Shown piece by piece: positions 18,761 through 27,104 of a DNA stretch of 64,000 bases. Below the pieces are notes generated by a model. That model did no database searches. It was given only the letters and a program-made list of their open reading frames with translations, and had not been told where the DNA came from. A program made the position numbers and the translations under genes. This stretch comes from Methylophaga lonarensis MPL (GTDB taxonomy: Bacteria; Pseudomonadota; Gammaproteobacteria; Nitrosococcales; Methylophagaceae): contig NZ_APHR01000010.1 in assembly GCF_000349205.1 (NCBI RefSeq), positions 16,807 to 80,806 on the forward strand, given 5' to 3'. Every line of letters starts with the position of its first letter. Within the stretch, counting starts at the first letter, position 1.

Positions 18761-20101
18761 TCAAAAAATAACGCTATCAGCAAGTAATTCTCCTCGCAAG
18801 GAGTTGCTGTGTGCTTCGGTAATGGTGACATCAACAAACTTGCCGATCAGCGACTCATCGCCAGCAAAGTTCACAACCCGATTGTTCTCGGTGCGGCCAG
18901 CCATATCGCCATCGCCACGAACTGCCGGACGGTCCACAAGAATACGCTGCACGGTGCCCAGCATTGCCTGACTGTGCTGATTTTCCAGCTCACGCAGGCG
19001 ATCTTGCATGATCTGCAATCGCTGTTTCTTTTCTTCTTCGGAAACAGAATCATCAAATGCCGCCGCAGGTGTGCCGGGACGAGCGCTATAGATAAAGCTG
19101 AACGAGTGATCAAATTCAATCTCGTTGATGAGCTTCATGGTCGCATTAAAATCCGCCTCGGTCTCATTGGGGAAGCCGATAATAAAGTCGCTGGACATGC
19201 TCAAATTGGGACGAATTTTTTTCAGTCGACGAATTTTGTCTTTGTATTCCAGTACCGTGTGGCCACGTTTCATCATCATCAGGATGCGATCAGAACCAGA
19301 CTGCACGGGCAGATGCAAATGGCTGACCAGCTCAGGCACCTCGGCAAAGGCCTGAATCAGGCTATCGGAAAACTCTACCGGGTGAGAGGTGGTAAAACGA
19401 ATACGCTCAATACCATCAATCGCTGCAACGTAGTGGATCAGCAAGGCCAAATCGGCAACTTCGTCATCCTCGATCACACCGCGATAGGCATTAACATTCT
19501 GCCCCAGCAGGTTAACTTCACGAACACCTTGAGCAGCCAGCGCGCGTATTTCACGCAGCACGCTACCCAATGGACGACTGACCTCTTCACCTCGCGTGTA
19601 TGGCACCACGCAGAAAGTACAGTATTTACTGCAGCCTTCCATAATCGAAACATAGGCAGTCGGGCCTTCAGCGCGAGCTTCCGGCAAATTGTCGAATTTT
19701 TCAATTTCAGGGAAGGAAATATCGATGCTGGGCTTGTGGGTCTTTCTAACCTCCTCAAGCATGGTCGGCAGACGATGCAGCGTTTGCGGCCCGAAAATCA
19801 GATCAACATACGGCGCACGCTTGCGGATAGCCTCGCCTTCCTGACTCGCTACACAACCGCCCACACCAATCACCAGGCCCGGACGTTTGTCTTTCCAACG
19901 TTTCCAGCGGCCAAGCTGGTGGAAGACTTTTTCCTGGGCTTTTTCACGAATCGAGCAGGTGTTAAGCAACAACACGTCGGCTTCTTCGGGGATATCGGTA
20001 GGAACCAGCTGATGGGAGTCCGCCAGCACTTCGGCCATTTTGGATGAATCGTATTCGTTCATCTGACAGCCGTAGGTTTTGATGTACAGTTTTCCGGTCA
20101 T
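18761..20101 (-). CDS. miaB: tRNA-2-methylthio-N6-dimethylallyladenosine synthase MiaB
   Basis: Radical SAM methylthiotransferase, about 446 residues from ATG 20101. The N-terminal UPF0004 domain has cysteines in [23 protein letters not shown] and GVGGCVASQ. The radical SAM CxxxCxxC motif is in [16 protein letters not shown], and a C-terminal TRAM domain ([14 protein letters not shown]...) ends the protein. It adds a methylthio group to i6A37 of tRNAs. The frame extends to a TTG at 20119, but ATG 20101 matches the usual N-terminus ([14 protein letters not shown]). First gene of the miaB-ybeZ-ybeY-corC-lnt group. Confidence 0.96.
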   Translation of the reverse strand: MTGKLYIKTYGCQMNEYDSSKMAEVLADSHQLVPTDIPEEADVLLLNTCSIREKAQEKVFHQLGRWKRWKDKRPGLVIGVGGCVASQEGEAIRKRAPYVDLIFGPQTLHRLPTMLEEVRKTHKPSIDISFPEIEKFDNLPEARAEGPTAYVSIMEGCSKYCTFCVVPYTRGEEVSRPLGSVLREIRALAAQGVREVNLLGQNVNAYRGVIEDDEVADLALLIHYVAAIDGIERIRFTTSHPVEFSDSLIQAFAEVPELVSHLHLPVQSGSDRILMMMKRGHTVLEYKDKIRRLKKIRPNLSMSSDFIIGFPNETEADFNATMKLINEIEFDHSFSFIYSARPGTPAAAFDDSVSEEEKKQRLQIMQDRLRELENQHSQAMLGTVQRILVDRPAVRGDGDMAGRTENNRVVNFAGDESLIGKFVDVTITEAHSNSLRGELLADSVIF

Positions 20102-20204
20102 GTTGACAGTGATTTGCAAAGGGCCGTCAGGATACTCTTTTTCATATAATTAGTACAGACAAGTGATTGTTTTTTCAGGTGCAAATGACATGATTTGCAG
20201 ATGG

Positions 20205-20513
20205 CTAATCCGGACGCCGTTGCCGGGTTCTGAATTCAAAGGCTTTTTCACATTCAGGCAGGTCATAGAACATGGCCAATCGCCCGGCAGCAGTGCGGTC
20301 ACCAAAATCACGATAAAAATGCTGACACTCTGCTTCCGACTTATCCCAAAGTGTCTGGCATTCGGCTATCTGCGCTTGCCTGAGTGGTGCCAGCTGCACT
20401 TCTCTGGCAGCTTCGCAGACCGCATCCAATTGTGATTGCTCATCATCCGCGGCCAAAACAGTCATCGGCAGCAGTATCAACAATAAGGAGCCGCATAAAC
20501 CAATGTTTTTCAC
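20205..20513 (-). CDS. Small periplasmic protein of unknown function, cysteine-containing
   Basis: 102 residues. The N-terminus MKNIGLCGSLLLILLPMTVLAADD is a clear signal peptide with an ALA-type cleavage site (VLAA). The mature part is helical and has four cysteines (DAVCEAA, AECQTLW, AECQHFY, PECEKAF), compatible with two disulfides. I do not recognise the family. The start overlaps the stop of the META-domain lipoprotein gene by 4 bases, so the two are co-translated and may act together in the envelope. Confidence 0.7.
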   Translation of the reverse strand: MKNIGLCGSLLLILLPMTVLAADDEQSQLDAVCEAAREVQLAPLRQAQIAECQTLWDKSEAECQHFYRDFGDRTAAGRLAMFYDLPECEKAFEFRTRQRRPD

Positions 20514-21544
20514 TCAAACACCAATGCCAACGGCGGCAGATCCTGATCCAATAACGCCATCACCGACATCAGTCTGGCCGTATGCTTGCCATGCAACTGC
20601 GCCACGATCACCGGTTGTTCTGCGGCCAGCAACCACAACTGACCATCCAGCGTGACATCAAAGCCTGTGACTTGTGACAAGGCATCGAGAAATGTCTGCT
20701 CCTGTTGCATCAGCGCTTGATCACACGCTCGCCGGGTTGTGACCAGTGCACCGACATCCAGTCCTTCTCCCGTCAGTGAATACTGAGCACCAAAACGATT
20801 ACAGCCCGCATCACCACTCAATTGCTCGTCGCTTGAAAAAGACAGGCTGAGGCTGGAATCTGCGTGCAGCGGTTGATTCAAGATCTCGACAACTTGCCAA
20901 TGCACGCCCTGTAACAACTGTTCGGGTTGACCGCCACAGCCTTTCAATTCCCGCCCCGCCAGGTTAAATGCAACATGGTAGGGATAAGGCATGCCGGTCA
21001 TGGTGTCATTGCAGACGCCGGGTACCACCAGCGCCGAAATCGAATTATCATCCGACTCAATCAAAACCTGGCCGGCCGTGTCCATTGATTGCTGGTTGGC
21101 AGCAATGACCTGCTCTGATTCACCGGGTTGCAGCAGGGCCAGCTGGCCGTGATGCAAGGTGATACTCCAGAAGGGTTCGTTGCCACGTGCCTGAAAAGGC
21201 TCGGCCAGCGTACCGAAAACAACACATTGAGGATATTGCTGACCTTTCCAGCGTAATTGCGCCGTATTACCTTTGCTCCAGAATACGGTGTCATCATCGC
21301 TTGCCGACTCAAACCGGGCACCGGATGCACTCATCGCCGGTTGTAGCGCCATACTGTTGTCGCCTAGTTGCAGTACGATTTCTTCGCCTGAATATTCAAC
21401 AGTGATCCACTGTTGGCCACAGTGCATTTGAATTCCTTCCGGGGCCGCCAGGGTCGGCTCTGCAACATCATCACTACAAGCGCTGAGTATCAGCGCCGCA
21501 GCAATAACAAGCAGAAGTTTATTGAACTTCGATAATGGTTTCAT
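20510..21544 (-). CDS. Lipoprotein with MliC-like, NEPFW (COG3650-like) and META/HslJ-like domains
   Basis: About 344 residues from ATG 21544 (MKPLSKFNKLLLVIAAALILSAC, lipobox LSAC). Three segments are visible. An MliC-like beta domain comes first (MHCGQQWITVEYSGEEIVL... SASGARFES... VFWSKGNTAQLRWKG), similar to membrane-bound inhibitors of C-type lysozyme. A middle domain has the ARGNEPFWSI signature. A C-terminal META domain has DAGCNRFGAQYSL and TTRRACDQALMQQEQTFLDAL. The combination suggests an envelope stress or lysozyme-resistance lipoprotein, which is inference. It overlaps the neighbours on both sides. Confidence 0.8.
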   Translation of the reverse strand: MKPLSKFNKLLLVIAAALILSACSDDVAEPTLAAPEGIQMHCGQQWITVEYSGEEIVLQLGDNSMALQPAMSASGARFESASDDDTVFWSKGNTAQLRWKGQQYPQCVVFGTLAEPFQARGNEPFWSITLHHGQLALLQPGESEQVIAANQQSMDTAGQVLIESDDNSISALVVPGVCNDTMTGMPYPYHVAFNLAGRELKGCGGQPEQLLQGVHWQVVEILNQPLHADSSLSLSFSSDEQLSGDAGCNRFGAQYSLTGEGLDVGALVTTRRACDQALMQQEQTFLDALSQVTGFDVTLDGQLWLLAAEQPVIVAQLHGKHTARLMSVMALLDQDLPPLALVFE

Positions 21545-21839
21545 ATTCAGGCCGCACAAGTTTGGGATCGCCTTCATTCAGGCATAAAAAAGTGACATCG
21601 TAGGTGTAGCGCATGCGTTTGCGCATACTGATTTTGCTGACCAATACCTGCTTGCCCATCTCGGCACAGTGACGTTCTGCCTGTTCCAGAGCTGCACCTT
21701 TGGCGGTAGAAGCATTCATATCATCAGTCATCACGTTGTAGGTATCCGGCCCCACCGTTCTGACTCCCGAGGTGTTCAATGCGCAGCCCGTGAGTAATAT
21801 CAGCCATCCAGCTACCATAGTTACTGCAATTTGTTTCAT
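21519..21839 (-). CDS. Small lipoprotein of unknown function
   Basis: 106 residues with lipobox LLTGC (MKQIAVTMVAGWLILLTGCALN). The mature part has a short YNVMTDDMNASTAKGAALEQAERHC stretch, resembling small YecR/YbjP-like lipoproteins in which a helix packs on a few strands, but I cannot name the family. Its 3' end overlaps the start of the MliC/META lipoprotein by 26 bases, so these three envelope genes form one operon. Confidence 0.7.
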   Translation of the reverse strand: MKQIAVTMVAGWLILLTGCALNTSGVRTVGPDTYNVMTDDMNASTAKGAALEQAERHCAEMGKQVLVSKISMRKRMRYTYDVTFLCLNEGDPKLVRPEYETIIEVQ

Positions 21840-22002
21840 TACCGCCTCCGAGTTATGAACCAGTGCACAATAAAACCGATTATCTGCTGATCGCCCCTGT
21901 TAAACAATGGCCTGGGCTCGTAAACTCCATTAGCAGTTGAGTCAGAGGCAAACTGCCGCCACAATGACCACTTCCAATTCAGGCTCTCGTGAGGAAACAG
22001 AC

Positions 22003-22458
22003 ATGGATACTGCGCTAATCTGGGTCATTTTAGGCCTGCTGCTGATCTTATCCGAGCTGCTGGCGACCAGTATCGTTGCTGTATTTTTCGGGGCTGCTGC
22101 GGTGCTGGTGGGCATTTTGCTCTGGGCAGGTGTGATTCACTCTGCAGAAATGCAGTTTGTCCTGTTCAGCTTTTTCAGCCTGTTATTTCTGTTTACCAGT
22201 CGCGCCAGGTTGAAGCGCTATCTGGTTGGTGATGTCGCAGATAAAGACGATAGCCACAAAACTTTCCGCGAAAATCTCGGAGAGGAAGCGATGGCAGCCA
22301 GTGATTTTTCACAGGGCAAAGGTCGCATTACCCTCAATGGCGTTGCCTGGGATGCGCAAAGTCTGGCCAGTGATGATGTGATCAGCAAAGGCGACCGCGT
22401 ATGGATCGTCGCCAATAACGGCATTCACTTGACCGTCAGCAAACACCCTCCCCAATAA
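22003..22458 (+). CDS. NfeD-family membrane protein
   Basis: 151 residues from ATG 22003, which has GAGG about 9 bases upstream; the frame is open to 21937 without support. Three N-terminal membrane helices (WVILGLLLILSELLATSIVAVFF, VLVGILLWAGVIH, FVLFSFFSLLFLF) precede a soluble OB-fold domain (GRITLNGVAWDAQS... GDRVWIVANNGIHLTV). NfeD proteins are encoded next to and act with SPFH/stomatin proteins in membrane microdomains; the next gene is such a protein, 34 bases on. Equivalent to the E. coli ybbK-qmcA pair. Confidence 0.9.
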   Translation: MDTALIWVILGLLLILSELLATSIVAVFFGAAAVLVGILLWAGVIHSAEMQFVLFSFFSLLFLFTSRARLKRYLVGDVADKDDSHKTFRENLGEEAMAASDFSQGKGRITLNGVAWDAQSLASDDVISKGDRVWIVANNGIHLTVSKHPPQ

Positions 22459-22492
22459 CTTTCAATCAAATCCACGCAAAGGAGCTCAATTC

Positions 22493-23419
22493 ATGGATAT
22501 CGGTCTTATTATCTCGCTTGGCCTTGCCGCCGCGGTTGTCATTGCAGTCATCAAATCTGCAGTGGTGGTGCCACAACGTTCCAACTTCATCATCGAGCGG
22601 CTGGGTAAATACTCCCGCACGCTGGATTCAGGCTTCCATATTCTGATCCCGTTTATCGACAAACTGGCTTATCGGCATACTTTGAAAGAAGAAGTGATTG
22701 ATGTTGATCGTCAGGAATGTGTTACCAAGGACAACATCCAGGTCGGCGTCAACGGCGTACTCTATTTGCAAGTGATTGATGCCCAGAAAGCCAGTTACGG
22801 CATTCAGGACTATCGCTACGCGGCTGCACAGTTGGCTCAGACCACCATGCGTTCGGTGATTGGTCAGATCGACCTGGATAAAACCTTTGAAGAGCGCGCC
22901 AAAATCAACGAAGAAGTCGTCCAGGTTGTTGACGAAGCCGCCTCACCCTGGGGCATCAAGGTATTGCGTTACGAGATTTCTGATATCAGCCTGCCAGACA
23001 GCATTAAAGATGCATTGGAACAACAAATGCGTGCCGAGCGTGAACGTCGTGCCGCCATTGCCCGTTCCGAAGGTGAACGTCAGGCCATGATCAACGTCTC
23101 CGAAGGTCAACGTCAGGAAATGGTCAACGTTTCCGAAGGTGACAAAATGCGTCAAATCAACGAAGCCGAAGGTCGTGCTCGCGAGATCGAACTGATTGCC
23201 GTGGCTACCGCCGAAGGTTTACGGAAAATTGCCTCGGCCATCAATGAGCCGGGCGGACAGGAAGCCGTCAGCCTGCGCGTCGCTGAACAGTACGTAAAAG
23301 AGTTTGGCAACCTGGCCAAAGAAAACAACACCATGATCATACCGGCAGAACTGGCCGGTATCGGTGGTGCTGTCGCGGGTCTTACCCAAATTCTCAAACA
23401 GGCCAACGCTCCCCGCTAA
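22493..23419 (+). CDS. SPFH/stomatin-family membrane protein (QmcA-like)
   Basis: 308 residues. An N-terminal membrane anchor (GLIISLGLAAAVVIAVIKSAV) precedes an SPFH domain (VVVPQRSNFIIERLGKYSRTLDSGFHILIPFIDKLAY... VDRQECVTKDNIQV) and a long coiled coil. The coiled coil contains near-exact 11-residue repeats (SEGERQAMINV, SEGQRQEMVNV, SEGDKMRQINE) at about 195-230. Such proteins form large oligomeric cages or microdomains that associate with membrane proteases. AGGAG lies just upstream of the ATG. Pairs with the preceding NfeD gene. Confidence 0.93.
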   Translation: MDIGLIISLGLAAAVVIAVIKSAVVVPQRSNFIIERLGKYSRTLDSGFHILIPFIDKLAYRHTLKEEVIDVDRQECVTKDNIQVGVNGVLYLQVIDAQKASYGIQDYRYAAAQLAQTTMRSVIGQIDLDKTFEERAKINEEVVQVVDEAASPWGIKVLRYEISDISLPDSIKDALEQQMRAERERRAAIARSEGERQAMINVSEGQRQEMVNVSEGDKMRQINEAEGRAREIELIAVATAEGLRKIASAINEPGGQEAVSLRVAEQYVKEFGNLAKENNTMIIPAELAGIGGAVAGLTQILKQANAPR

Positions 23420-23544
23420 CAACACACAGGGCGCATCGATTTTCGGTGTGCCCAACCCTTTCACTGGACGATCACGCCCTGGTCGGTTTGCCAGTCAACA
23501 CCTTCAAGCGTAACCTCAACCTTCACACCAATGGAGGTTCAGGC

Positions 23545-23748
23545 ATGGCAAACACACGACTGCTCGGTATGATTTTATTGGTCATAGGCGCAATTCTGCT
23601 CTATTTCGGCTGGCAATCCTCACAATCCATCGGCGACCAGTTGACCGAAGCTGTCACAGGCCGATTTACCGATGAGACCATGTGGTTCATTATCAGCGGC
23701 GCAGTATCTGTCGTAGTAGGCGCTTACTTTGCTGTTACCGGCAAATAA
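23545..23748 (+). CDS. DUF3185-family small membrane protein
   Basis: 67 residues from ATG 23545, preceded by GGAGG (ATGGAGGTTCAGGC-ATG). Two membrane helices (LLGMILLVIGAILLYFGWQSS and MWFIISGAVSVVVGAYFAV) flank a conserved loop SIGDQLTEAVTGRFTDETMW, which matches the DUF3185 pattern. Function is unknown. It follows the SPFH gene by 125 bases on the same strand. Confidence 0.8.
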   Translation: MANTRLLGMILLVIGAILLYFGWQSSQSIGDQLTEAVTGRFTDETMWFIISGAVSVVVGAYFAVTGK

Positions 23749-23785
23749 TACAATATCGTTTTACAGTGCTTTGCAAGTTTGAATT

Positions 23786-24169
23786 TCAGGCATAGACAAC
23801 AAATGCCAGCTTGTTGCCGTCGGGATCTCTGACATAGGCAGCATAAAAGCCCTCGCCATATTGTGGTCGATAGCCCGGTGCTCCCTCGTCGCTGCCACCT
23901 GCTTGCATTGCCGTGTTGTATAGCGTGTTGACGATTGCTGCCTGCGTGACACGGAATGCGGTCATTACACCATTGCCTGTGCTGGCCGTGTTGCCATCAA
24001 ACGGATAACCGACAAAGAATCGGGGAAAACTCAGATCATCGGCTTTGCCGAATGAGATCGATGCTTCATCCTGCCAACAGACATCCCAGCCCATTTCTGC
24101 AAACACTGCATTATAAAATGCCTGCGCTCGAGCCAAATCCTGCGTCCCCACCATAGTGTAGGCAATCAT
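23786..24169 (-). CDS. VOC-family (glyoxalase-like) protein
   Basis: 127 residues with paired beta-alpha-beta-beta-beta modules: MIAYTMVGTQDLARAQAFYNAVFAEMGW at the start and GFYAAYVRDPDGNKLAFVVYA at the end, the usual VOC signature with the terminal metal-ligand region. The substrate cannot be determined. A good SD (AGGAGG, minus strand) lies before ATG 24169. It is downstream of the ada-like gene on the same strand by 21 bases. Confidence 0.85.
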   Translation of the reverse strand: MIAYTMVGTQDLARAQAFYNAVFAEMGWDVCWQDEASISFGKADDLSFPRFFVGYPFDGNTASTGNGVMTAFRVTQAAIVNTLYNTAMQAGGSDEGAPGYRPQYGEGFYAAYVRDPDGNKLAFVVYA

Positions 24170-24189
24170 ATTGACCTCCTAAAATCAGT

Positions 24190-25044
24190 TTAATCTATCG
24201 ATTCAAGATGCATTCGCTCCCAGATCTGTACCATGCGTTTTTTGGTCAGTCCCCAACGATAGCCACCCAAAGCACCACTTTGCTGAATCACCCGATGACA
24301 GGGGATCAACAAAGCCACCGGATTGGCACCAATGGCATTGCCTACAGCACGAGCTGCCTTGGGTGATCCTATTGCTGCCGCCACCTCGGCATAACTGGCA
24401 AGTTCACCCGGTGGAATTTTCAATAACGCCCGCCACACTGCAATTTGAAAGTTGGTGCCGCGCACATGGACCGAGACTGGACCTGATTCACTACGCTGCA
24501 TCTTGCCCAGCAAATCAGTCAGCACACGCCCGGTCGATTGGTTATTTTGCCGGATCAGACTTAATGGCCAGGTTTTTCTCAGCTCATCAAGCATCTCGTC
24601 AAGGTCGGTAAAATCGACAAATCCTGCCCGACAAATTCCGCGCGGGGTGATCGCGATAAACATCTCGCCCAACGGCGTTGCGTGAACACCATATTCGATA
24701 ATAAGTTGCTTGCCCTGTTGTTGATATTCGCCGGGCGTCATGGCCTCCAGTTGCACAAAATGATCATGTAACCTTGAACTGCCACTCAAGCCGATCTGGT
24801 GTGACACATTAAGCAACGAGTGCGAATCGTCGAGCAACTGCTTGCCTCGCTCCAATGTCAGCACCTGCAAAAATCGTTTAGGGGTGGTGCCTGCCCAGCG
24901 GCAAAAAAGTCGCTGAAAGTGAAAAGCGCTCAGATGAACATGGGCGGCCACCTCATCCAGACTGGGCTGTTTAGTGGCATGCTCGACCAGATAAGCCATT
25001 GCCTTTTCGATACGTTGATAATCCGACATCAGACAGGCGCTCAT
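24190..25044 (-). CDS. Ada-like protein: AraC helix-turn-helix fused to O6-alkylguanine-DNA alkyltransferase
   Basis: About 284 residues from ATG 25044 (an ATG at 25029 is also possible; the frame is open to 25167). The N-terminal AraC HTH (LDEVAAHVHLSAFHFQRLFCRWAGTTPKRFLQ) is followed by the methyltransferase domain with the active-site motif PCHRV in LLIPCHRVIQQSGALGGYRWG. It removes alkyl groups from O6-guanine by self-methylation. The N-terminal Ada zinc/phosphotriester domain is missing, so it cannot sense methylphosphotriesters like E. coli Ada. Its regulatory targets are unknown. Confidence 0.9.
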   Translation of the reverse strand: MSACLMSDYQRIEKAMAYLVEHATKQPSLDEVAAHVHLSAFHFQRLFCRWAGTTPKRFLQVLTLERGKQLLDDSHSLLNVSHQIGLSGSSRLHDHFVQLEAMTPGEYQQQGKQLIIEYGVHATPLGEMFIAITPRGICRAGFVDFTDLDEMLDELRKTWPLSLIRQNNQSTGRVLTDLLGKMQRSESGPVSVHVRGTNFQIAVWRALLKIPPGELASYAEVAAAIGSPKAARAVGNAIGANPVALLIPCHRVIQQSGALGGYRWGLTKKRMVQIWERMHLESID

Positions 25045-25147
25045 ATTTGTGAATTGCAATACAGGCCATGCTAAATGATCAGCGACTGAATGCCGATCCG
25101 AATCTTGCTGTGTTTGATTGTGTTTGCCAATGCCCGTGCTGGAGGCA

Positions 25148-25654
25148 TCAACTGCCCTGGAACACAATGCTTAAAACCAGCGCGGACAGATACAAACCCA
25201 ATCCGAATACACTGTGCGTCATCAGGCTTCGCAATCTTGCTTGTCCAGGTTTGGGCGTTTTTGCAGCGGCGATCCCCATACCAAAGGCCGGCTGCATGAT
25301 AAAAAACGGAATGCTGATCGTCACCAGCCCCGTCAGCAAGGCAGGCAGAATAGTCGGTTGATCCAACCAGCTTGGAGAGGTCATCAGCAACAAGGCGAAC
25401 GCGAAAACAATGCCGATCGCATAATGTGCCAGCCAGCCAACGGCGCACTCCGCCGGTTTGGCTTGTGCTGACATAATGCTTTTGTGTCGAAACACACCGT
25501 CGCGCATATAAATCAGCCAACGCCCGACCAGACAGAAATTGAGCGACATTACCTTGAACACGCGTCTCAACATAAGTGCCCACAGATCCATAATCACCGT
25601 CGCACCGATACCAACAGCGATAATTTTTACAAGATAAATCCCTTCAATACTCAT
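25148..25654 (-). CDS. DUF2938-family membrane protein
   Basis: 168 residues from ATG 25654, preceded by GGAG. Four hydrophobic segments are visible (YLVKIIAVGIGATVIMDLWALML, AHYAIGIVFAFALLL, LPALLTGLVTISIPFFIMQPAF, SVFGLGLYLSALVLSIV). Conserved family features include GATVIMDLWALMLRRV, LVGRWL, the GWLAHYAIG motif and the HSVFGLGLYLSAL end. Function unknown. It lies 103 bases upstream of the Ada-like gene on the same strand and probably shares a transcript. Confidence 0.8.
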   Translation of the reverse strand: MSIEGIYLVKIIAVGIGATVIMDLWALMLRRVFKVMSLNFCLVGRWLIYMRDGVFRHKSIMSAQAKPAECAVGWLAHYAIGIVFAFALLLMTSPSWLDQPTILPALLTGLVTISIPFFIMQPAFGMGIAAAKTPKPGQARLRSLMTHSVFGLGLYLSALVLSIVFQGS

Positions 25655-25709
25655 GCTGATAACTCCGTTTTGATCGGTCAGTACTAAGCTTTCATCAGTG
25701 AATGACGGC

Positions 25710-27104
25710 TTAGCCCGGTGGCCCAACCAAAGCACGATAAATATCCACCATCGCCAAGGTGACTTCTGTGCGGCTGCGTACCGCCTGATCCCGAGTCACG
25801 ACATACTCCTGTTCAGCGGTCAGCACTTCAAAATAGCCAATGAAACCCTCTTCGTAACGAGAGCGCGCCAGTTCAACCGCTTTCTCGGAGTTGAGCATCG
25901 CACTCTCGAGATGATTTTCTCTTTCCTGGGCTCGTTGATAGCGAACCAAGCGGGTTTCCACTTCCTCAAGCGCTTCCAGCACAGTCTGCTGATAGGCAGC
26001 AAGCGCAGCCCGACTCTCAGCGCCTGCGGCATCAATACGTGCCCTGACCTTGTCATGATCCAAAAAAGTCCAGTCGATACCCAATGCAATTTGACGCGAG
26101 TTTGCCGAACCGGAAAACAAGTCAGCACTATCCGTGGCAATGGAACCCAAAAGTCCGCTCAGAGTAAAGCGTGGGAACAAGTCTGCTGTCGCCACTCCAA
26201 TGCGTGAGGTAGCAGCAGCCAAACGTCGCTCTGCCGCCGCAATATCAGGACGACGACGCAGTACCTCACCCGGACTGTCCACAGGGATAACTGGCAACAC
26301 ATCAGGCAGCGCTCGCTGATCTGATAACTGCGCTATCAGGGTGGTAGGTGGTTGCCCTGTCAGCACGGCTATTCGGTGCATTGCCGCACGAATATCCGCC
26401 TGCAAGGCCGGTAATTCGGCACGTGTTCGATCCAGCAAAGCATGCGCCCGAACCAGATCAAACTCTGTTCCCCGACCGGCTTCAAATCTAGCAGCAATAA
26501 TATCCAGAGATTGTTGCTGCAAGGCGACGCTTCGATGTGCTACCTGATATTGCTGCTGTAAGCCTCGCAGTTCGAAATAGCTGTTGGCAAGCTGTCCTGT
26601 CAGCGCCACCTGCAAGGCACCGAGATCAGCACCCGCGGCTTCCAGTTCTGCCTGCTGAGCTTGTGAAGCGCTCTTGAGACGGCCAAAAAAATCCAGTTCC
26701 CAATTCGCCGCCAGGCCCGCCTGATAACGCTGAACATGTCCGGGTCCGACACCAGGTGCCGACTGTTCAGCCTCTGCCAGACGCATTTCGGCGACAGAAG
26801 CATTGGCCGTGACACTCGGCCACCGGTCTCTGTTGGCACCATAAAGCAGTGCTGCGGCCTGCTCATATCTGGCCACTGCCACTTCAAGATCATGGTTGGC
26901 ATGCAATGTCTGTTCAATCAGTGCAGCCAGTACAGGATCATTAAAACCTTGCCAGAAACGCTGCTGATCTGTCACACCGGCAACCGTGGTGGCCCATTCC
27001 GAAAAAGCTTCCGGTTGTGGTGAATCCGGTGCCTGATACTCCGGGATCACCGCACAGCCTGTGACTATGGCTAAGGCACCGGTCAACATCATTAATTTAC
27101 GCAT
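25710..27104 (-). CDS. Outer-membrane efflux lipoprotein (OprM/NodT family)
   Basis: 464 residues from ATG 27104 with a strong SD (GGGAGGTGCGC-ATG); the frame upstream to 27143 lies in the RND gene. Lipobox VTGC (IVTGCAVIPEYQAPDSP) is followed by the duplicated TolC-like outer membrane efflux repeats, including SYFELRGLQQQYQVA and FIGYFEVLTAEQEYV. It forms the outer-membrane exit duct. It overlaps the RND pump gene by 8 bases and completes the tripartite system. Confidence 0.94.
   Translation of the reverse strand: MRKLMMLTGALAIVTGCAVIPEYQAPDSPQPEAFSEWATTVAGVTDQQRFWQGFNDPVLAALIEQTLHANHDLEVAVARYEQAAALLYGANRDRWPSVTANASVAEMRLAEAEQSAPGVGPGHVQRYQAGLAANWELDFFGRLKSASQAQQAELEAAGADLGALQVALTGQLANSYFELRGLQQQYQVAHRSVALQQQSLDIIAARFEAGRGTEFDLVRAHALLDRTRAELPALQADIRAAMHRIAVLTGQPPTTLIAQLSDQRALPDVLPVIPVDSPGEVLRRRPDIAAAERRLAAATSRIGVATADLFPRFTLSGLLGSIATDSADLFSGSANSRQIALGIDWTFLDHDKVRARIDAAGAESRAALAAYQQTVLEALEEVETRLVRYQRAQERENHLESAMLNSEKAVELARSRYEEGFIGYFEVLTAEQEYVVTRDQAVRSRTEVTLAMVDIYRALVGPPG

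Noticed and set aside
18809..20047. 412-codon plus-strand frame opposite miaB
   Set aside because: It is antisense to a well-conserved radical SAM gene, has no recognisable domain and reflects codon composition on the other strand.
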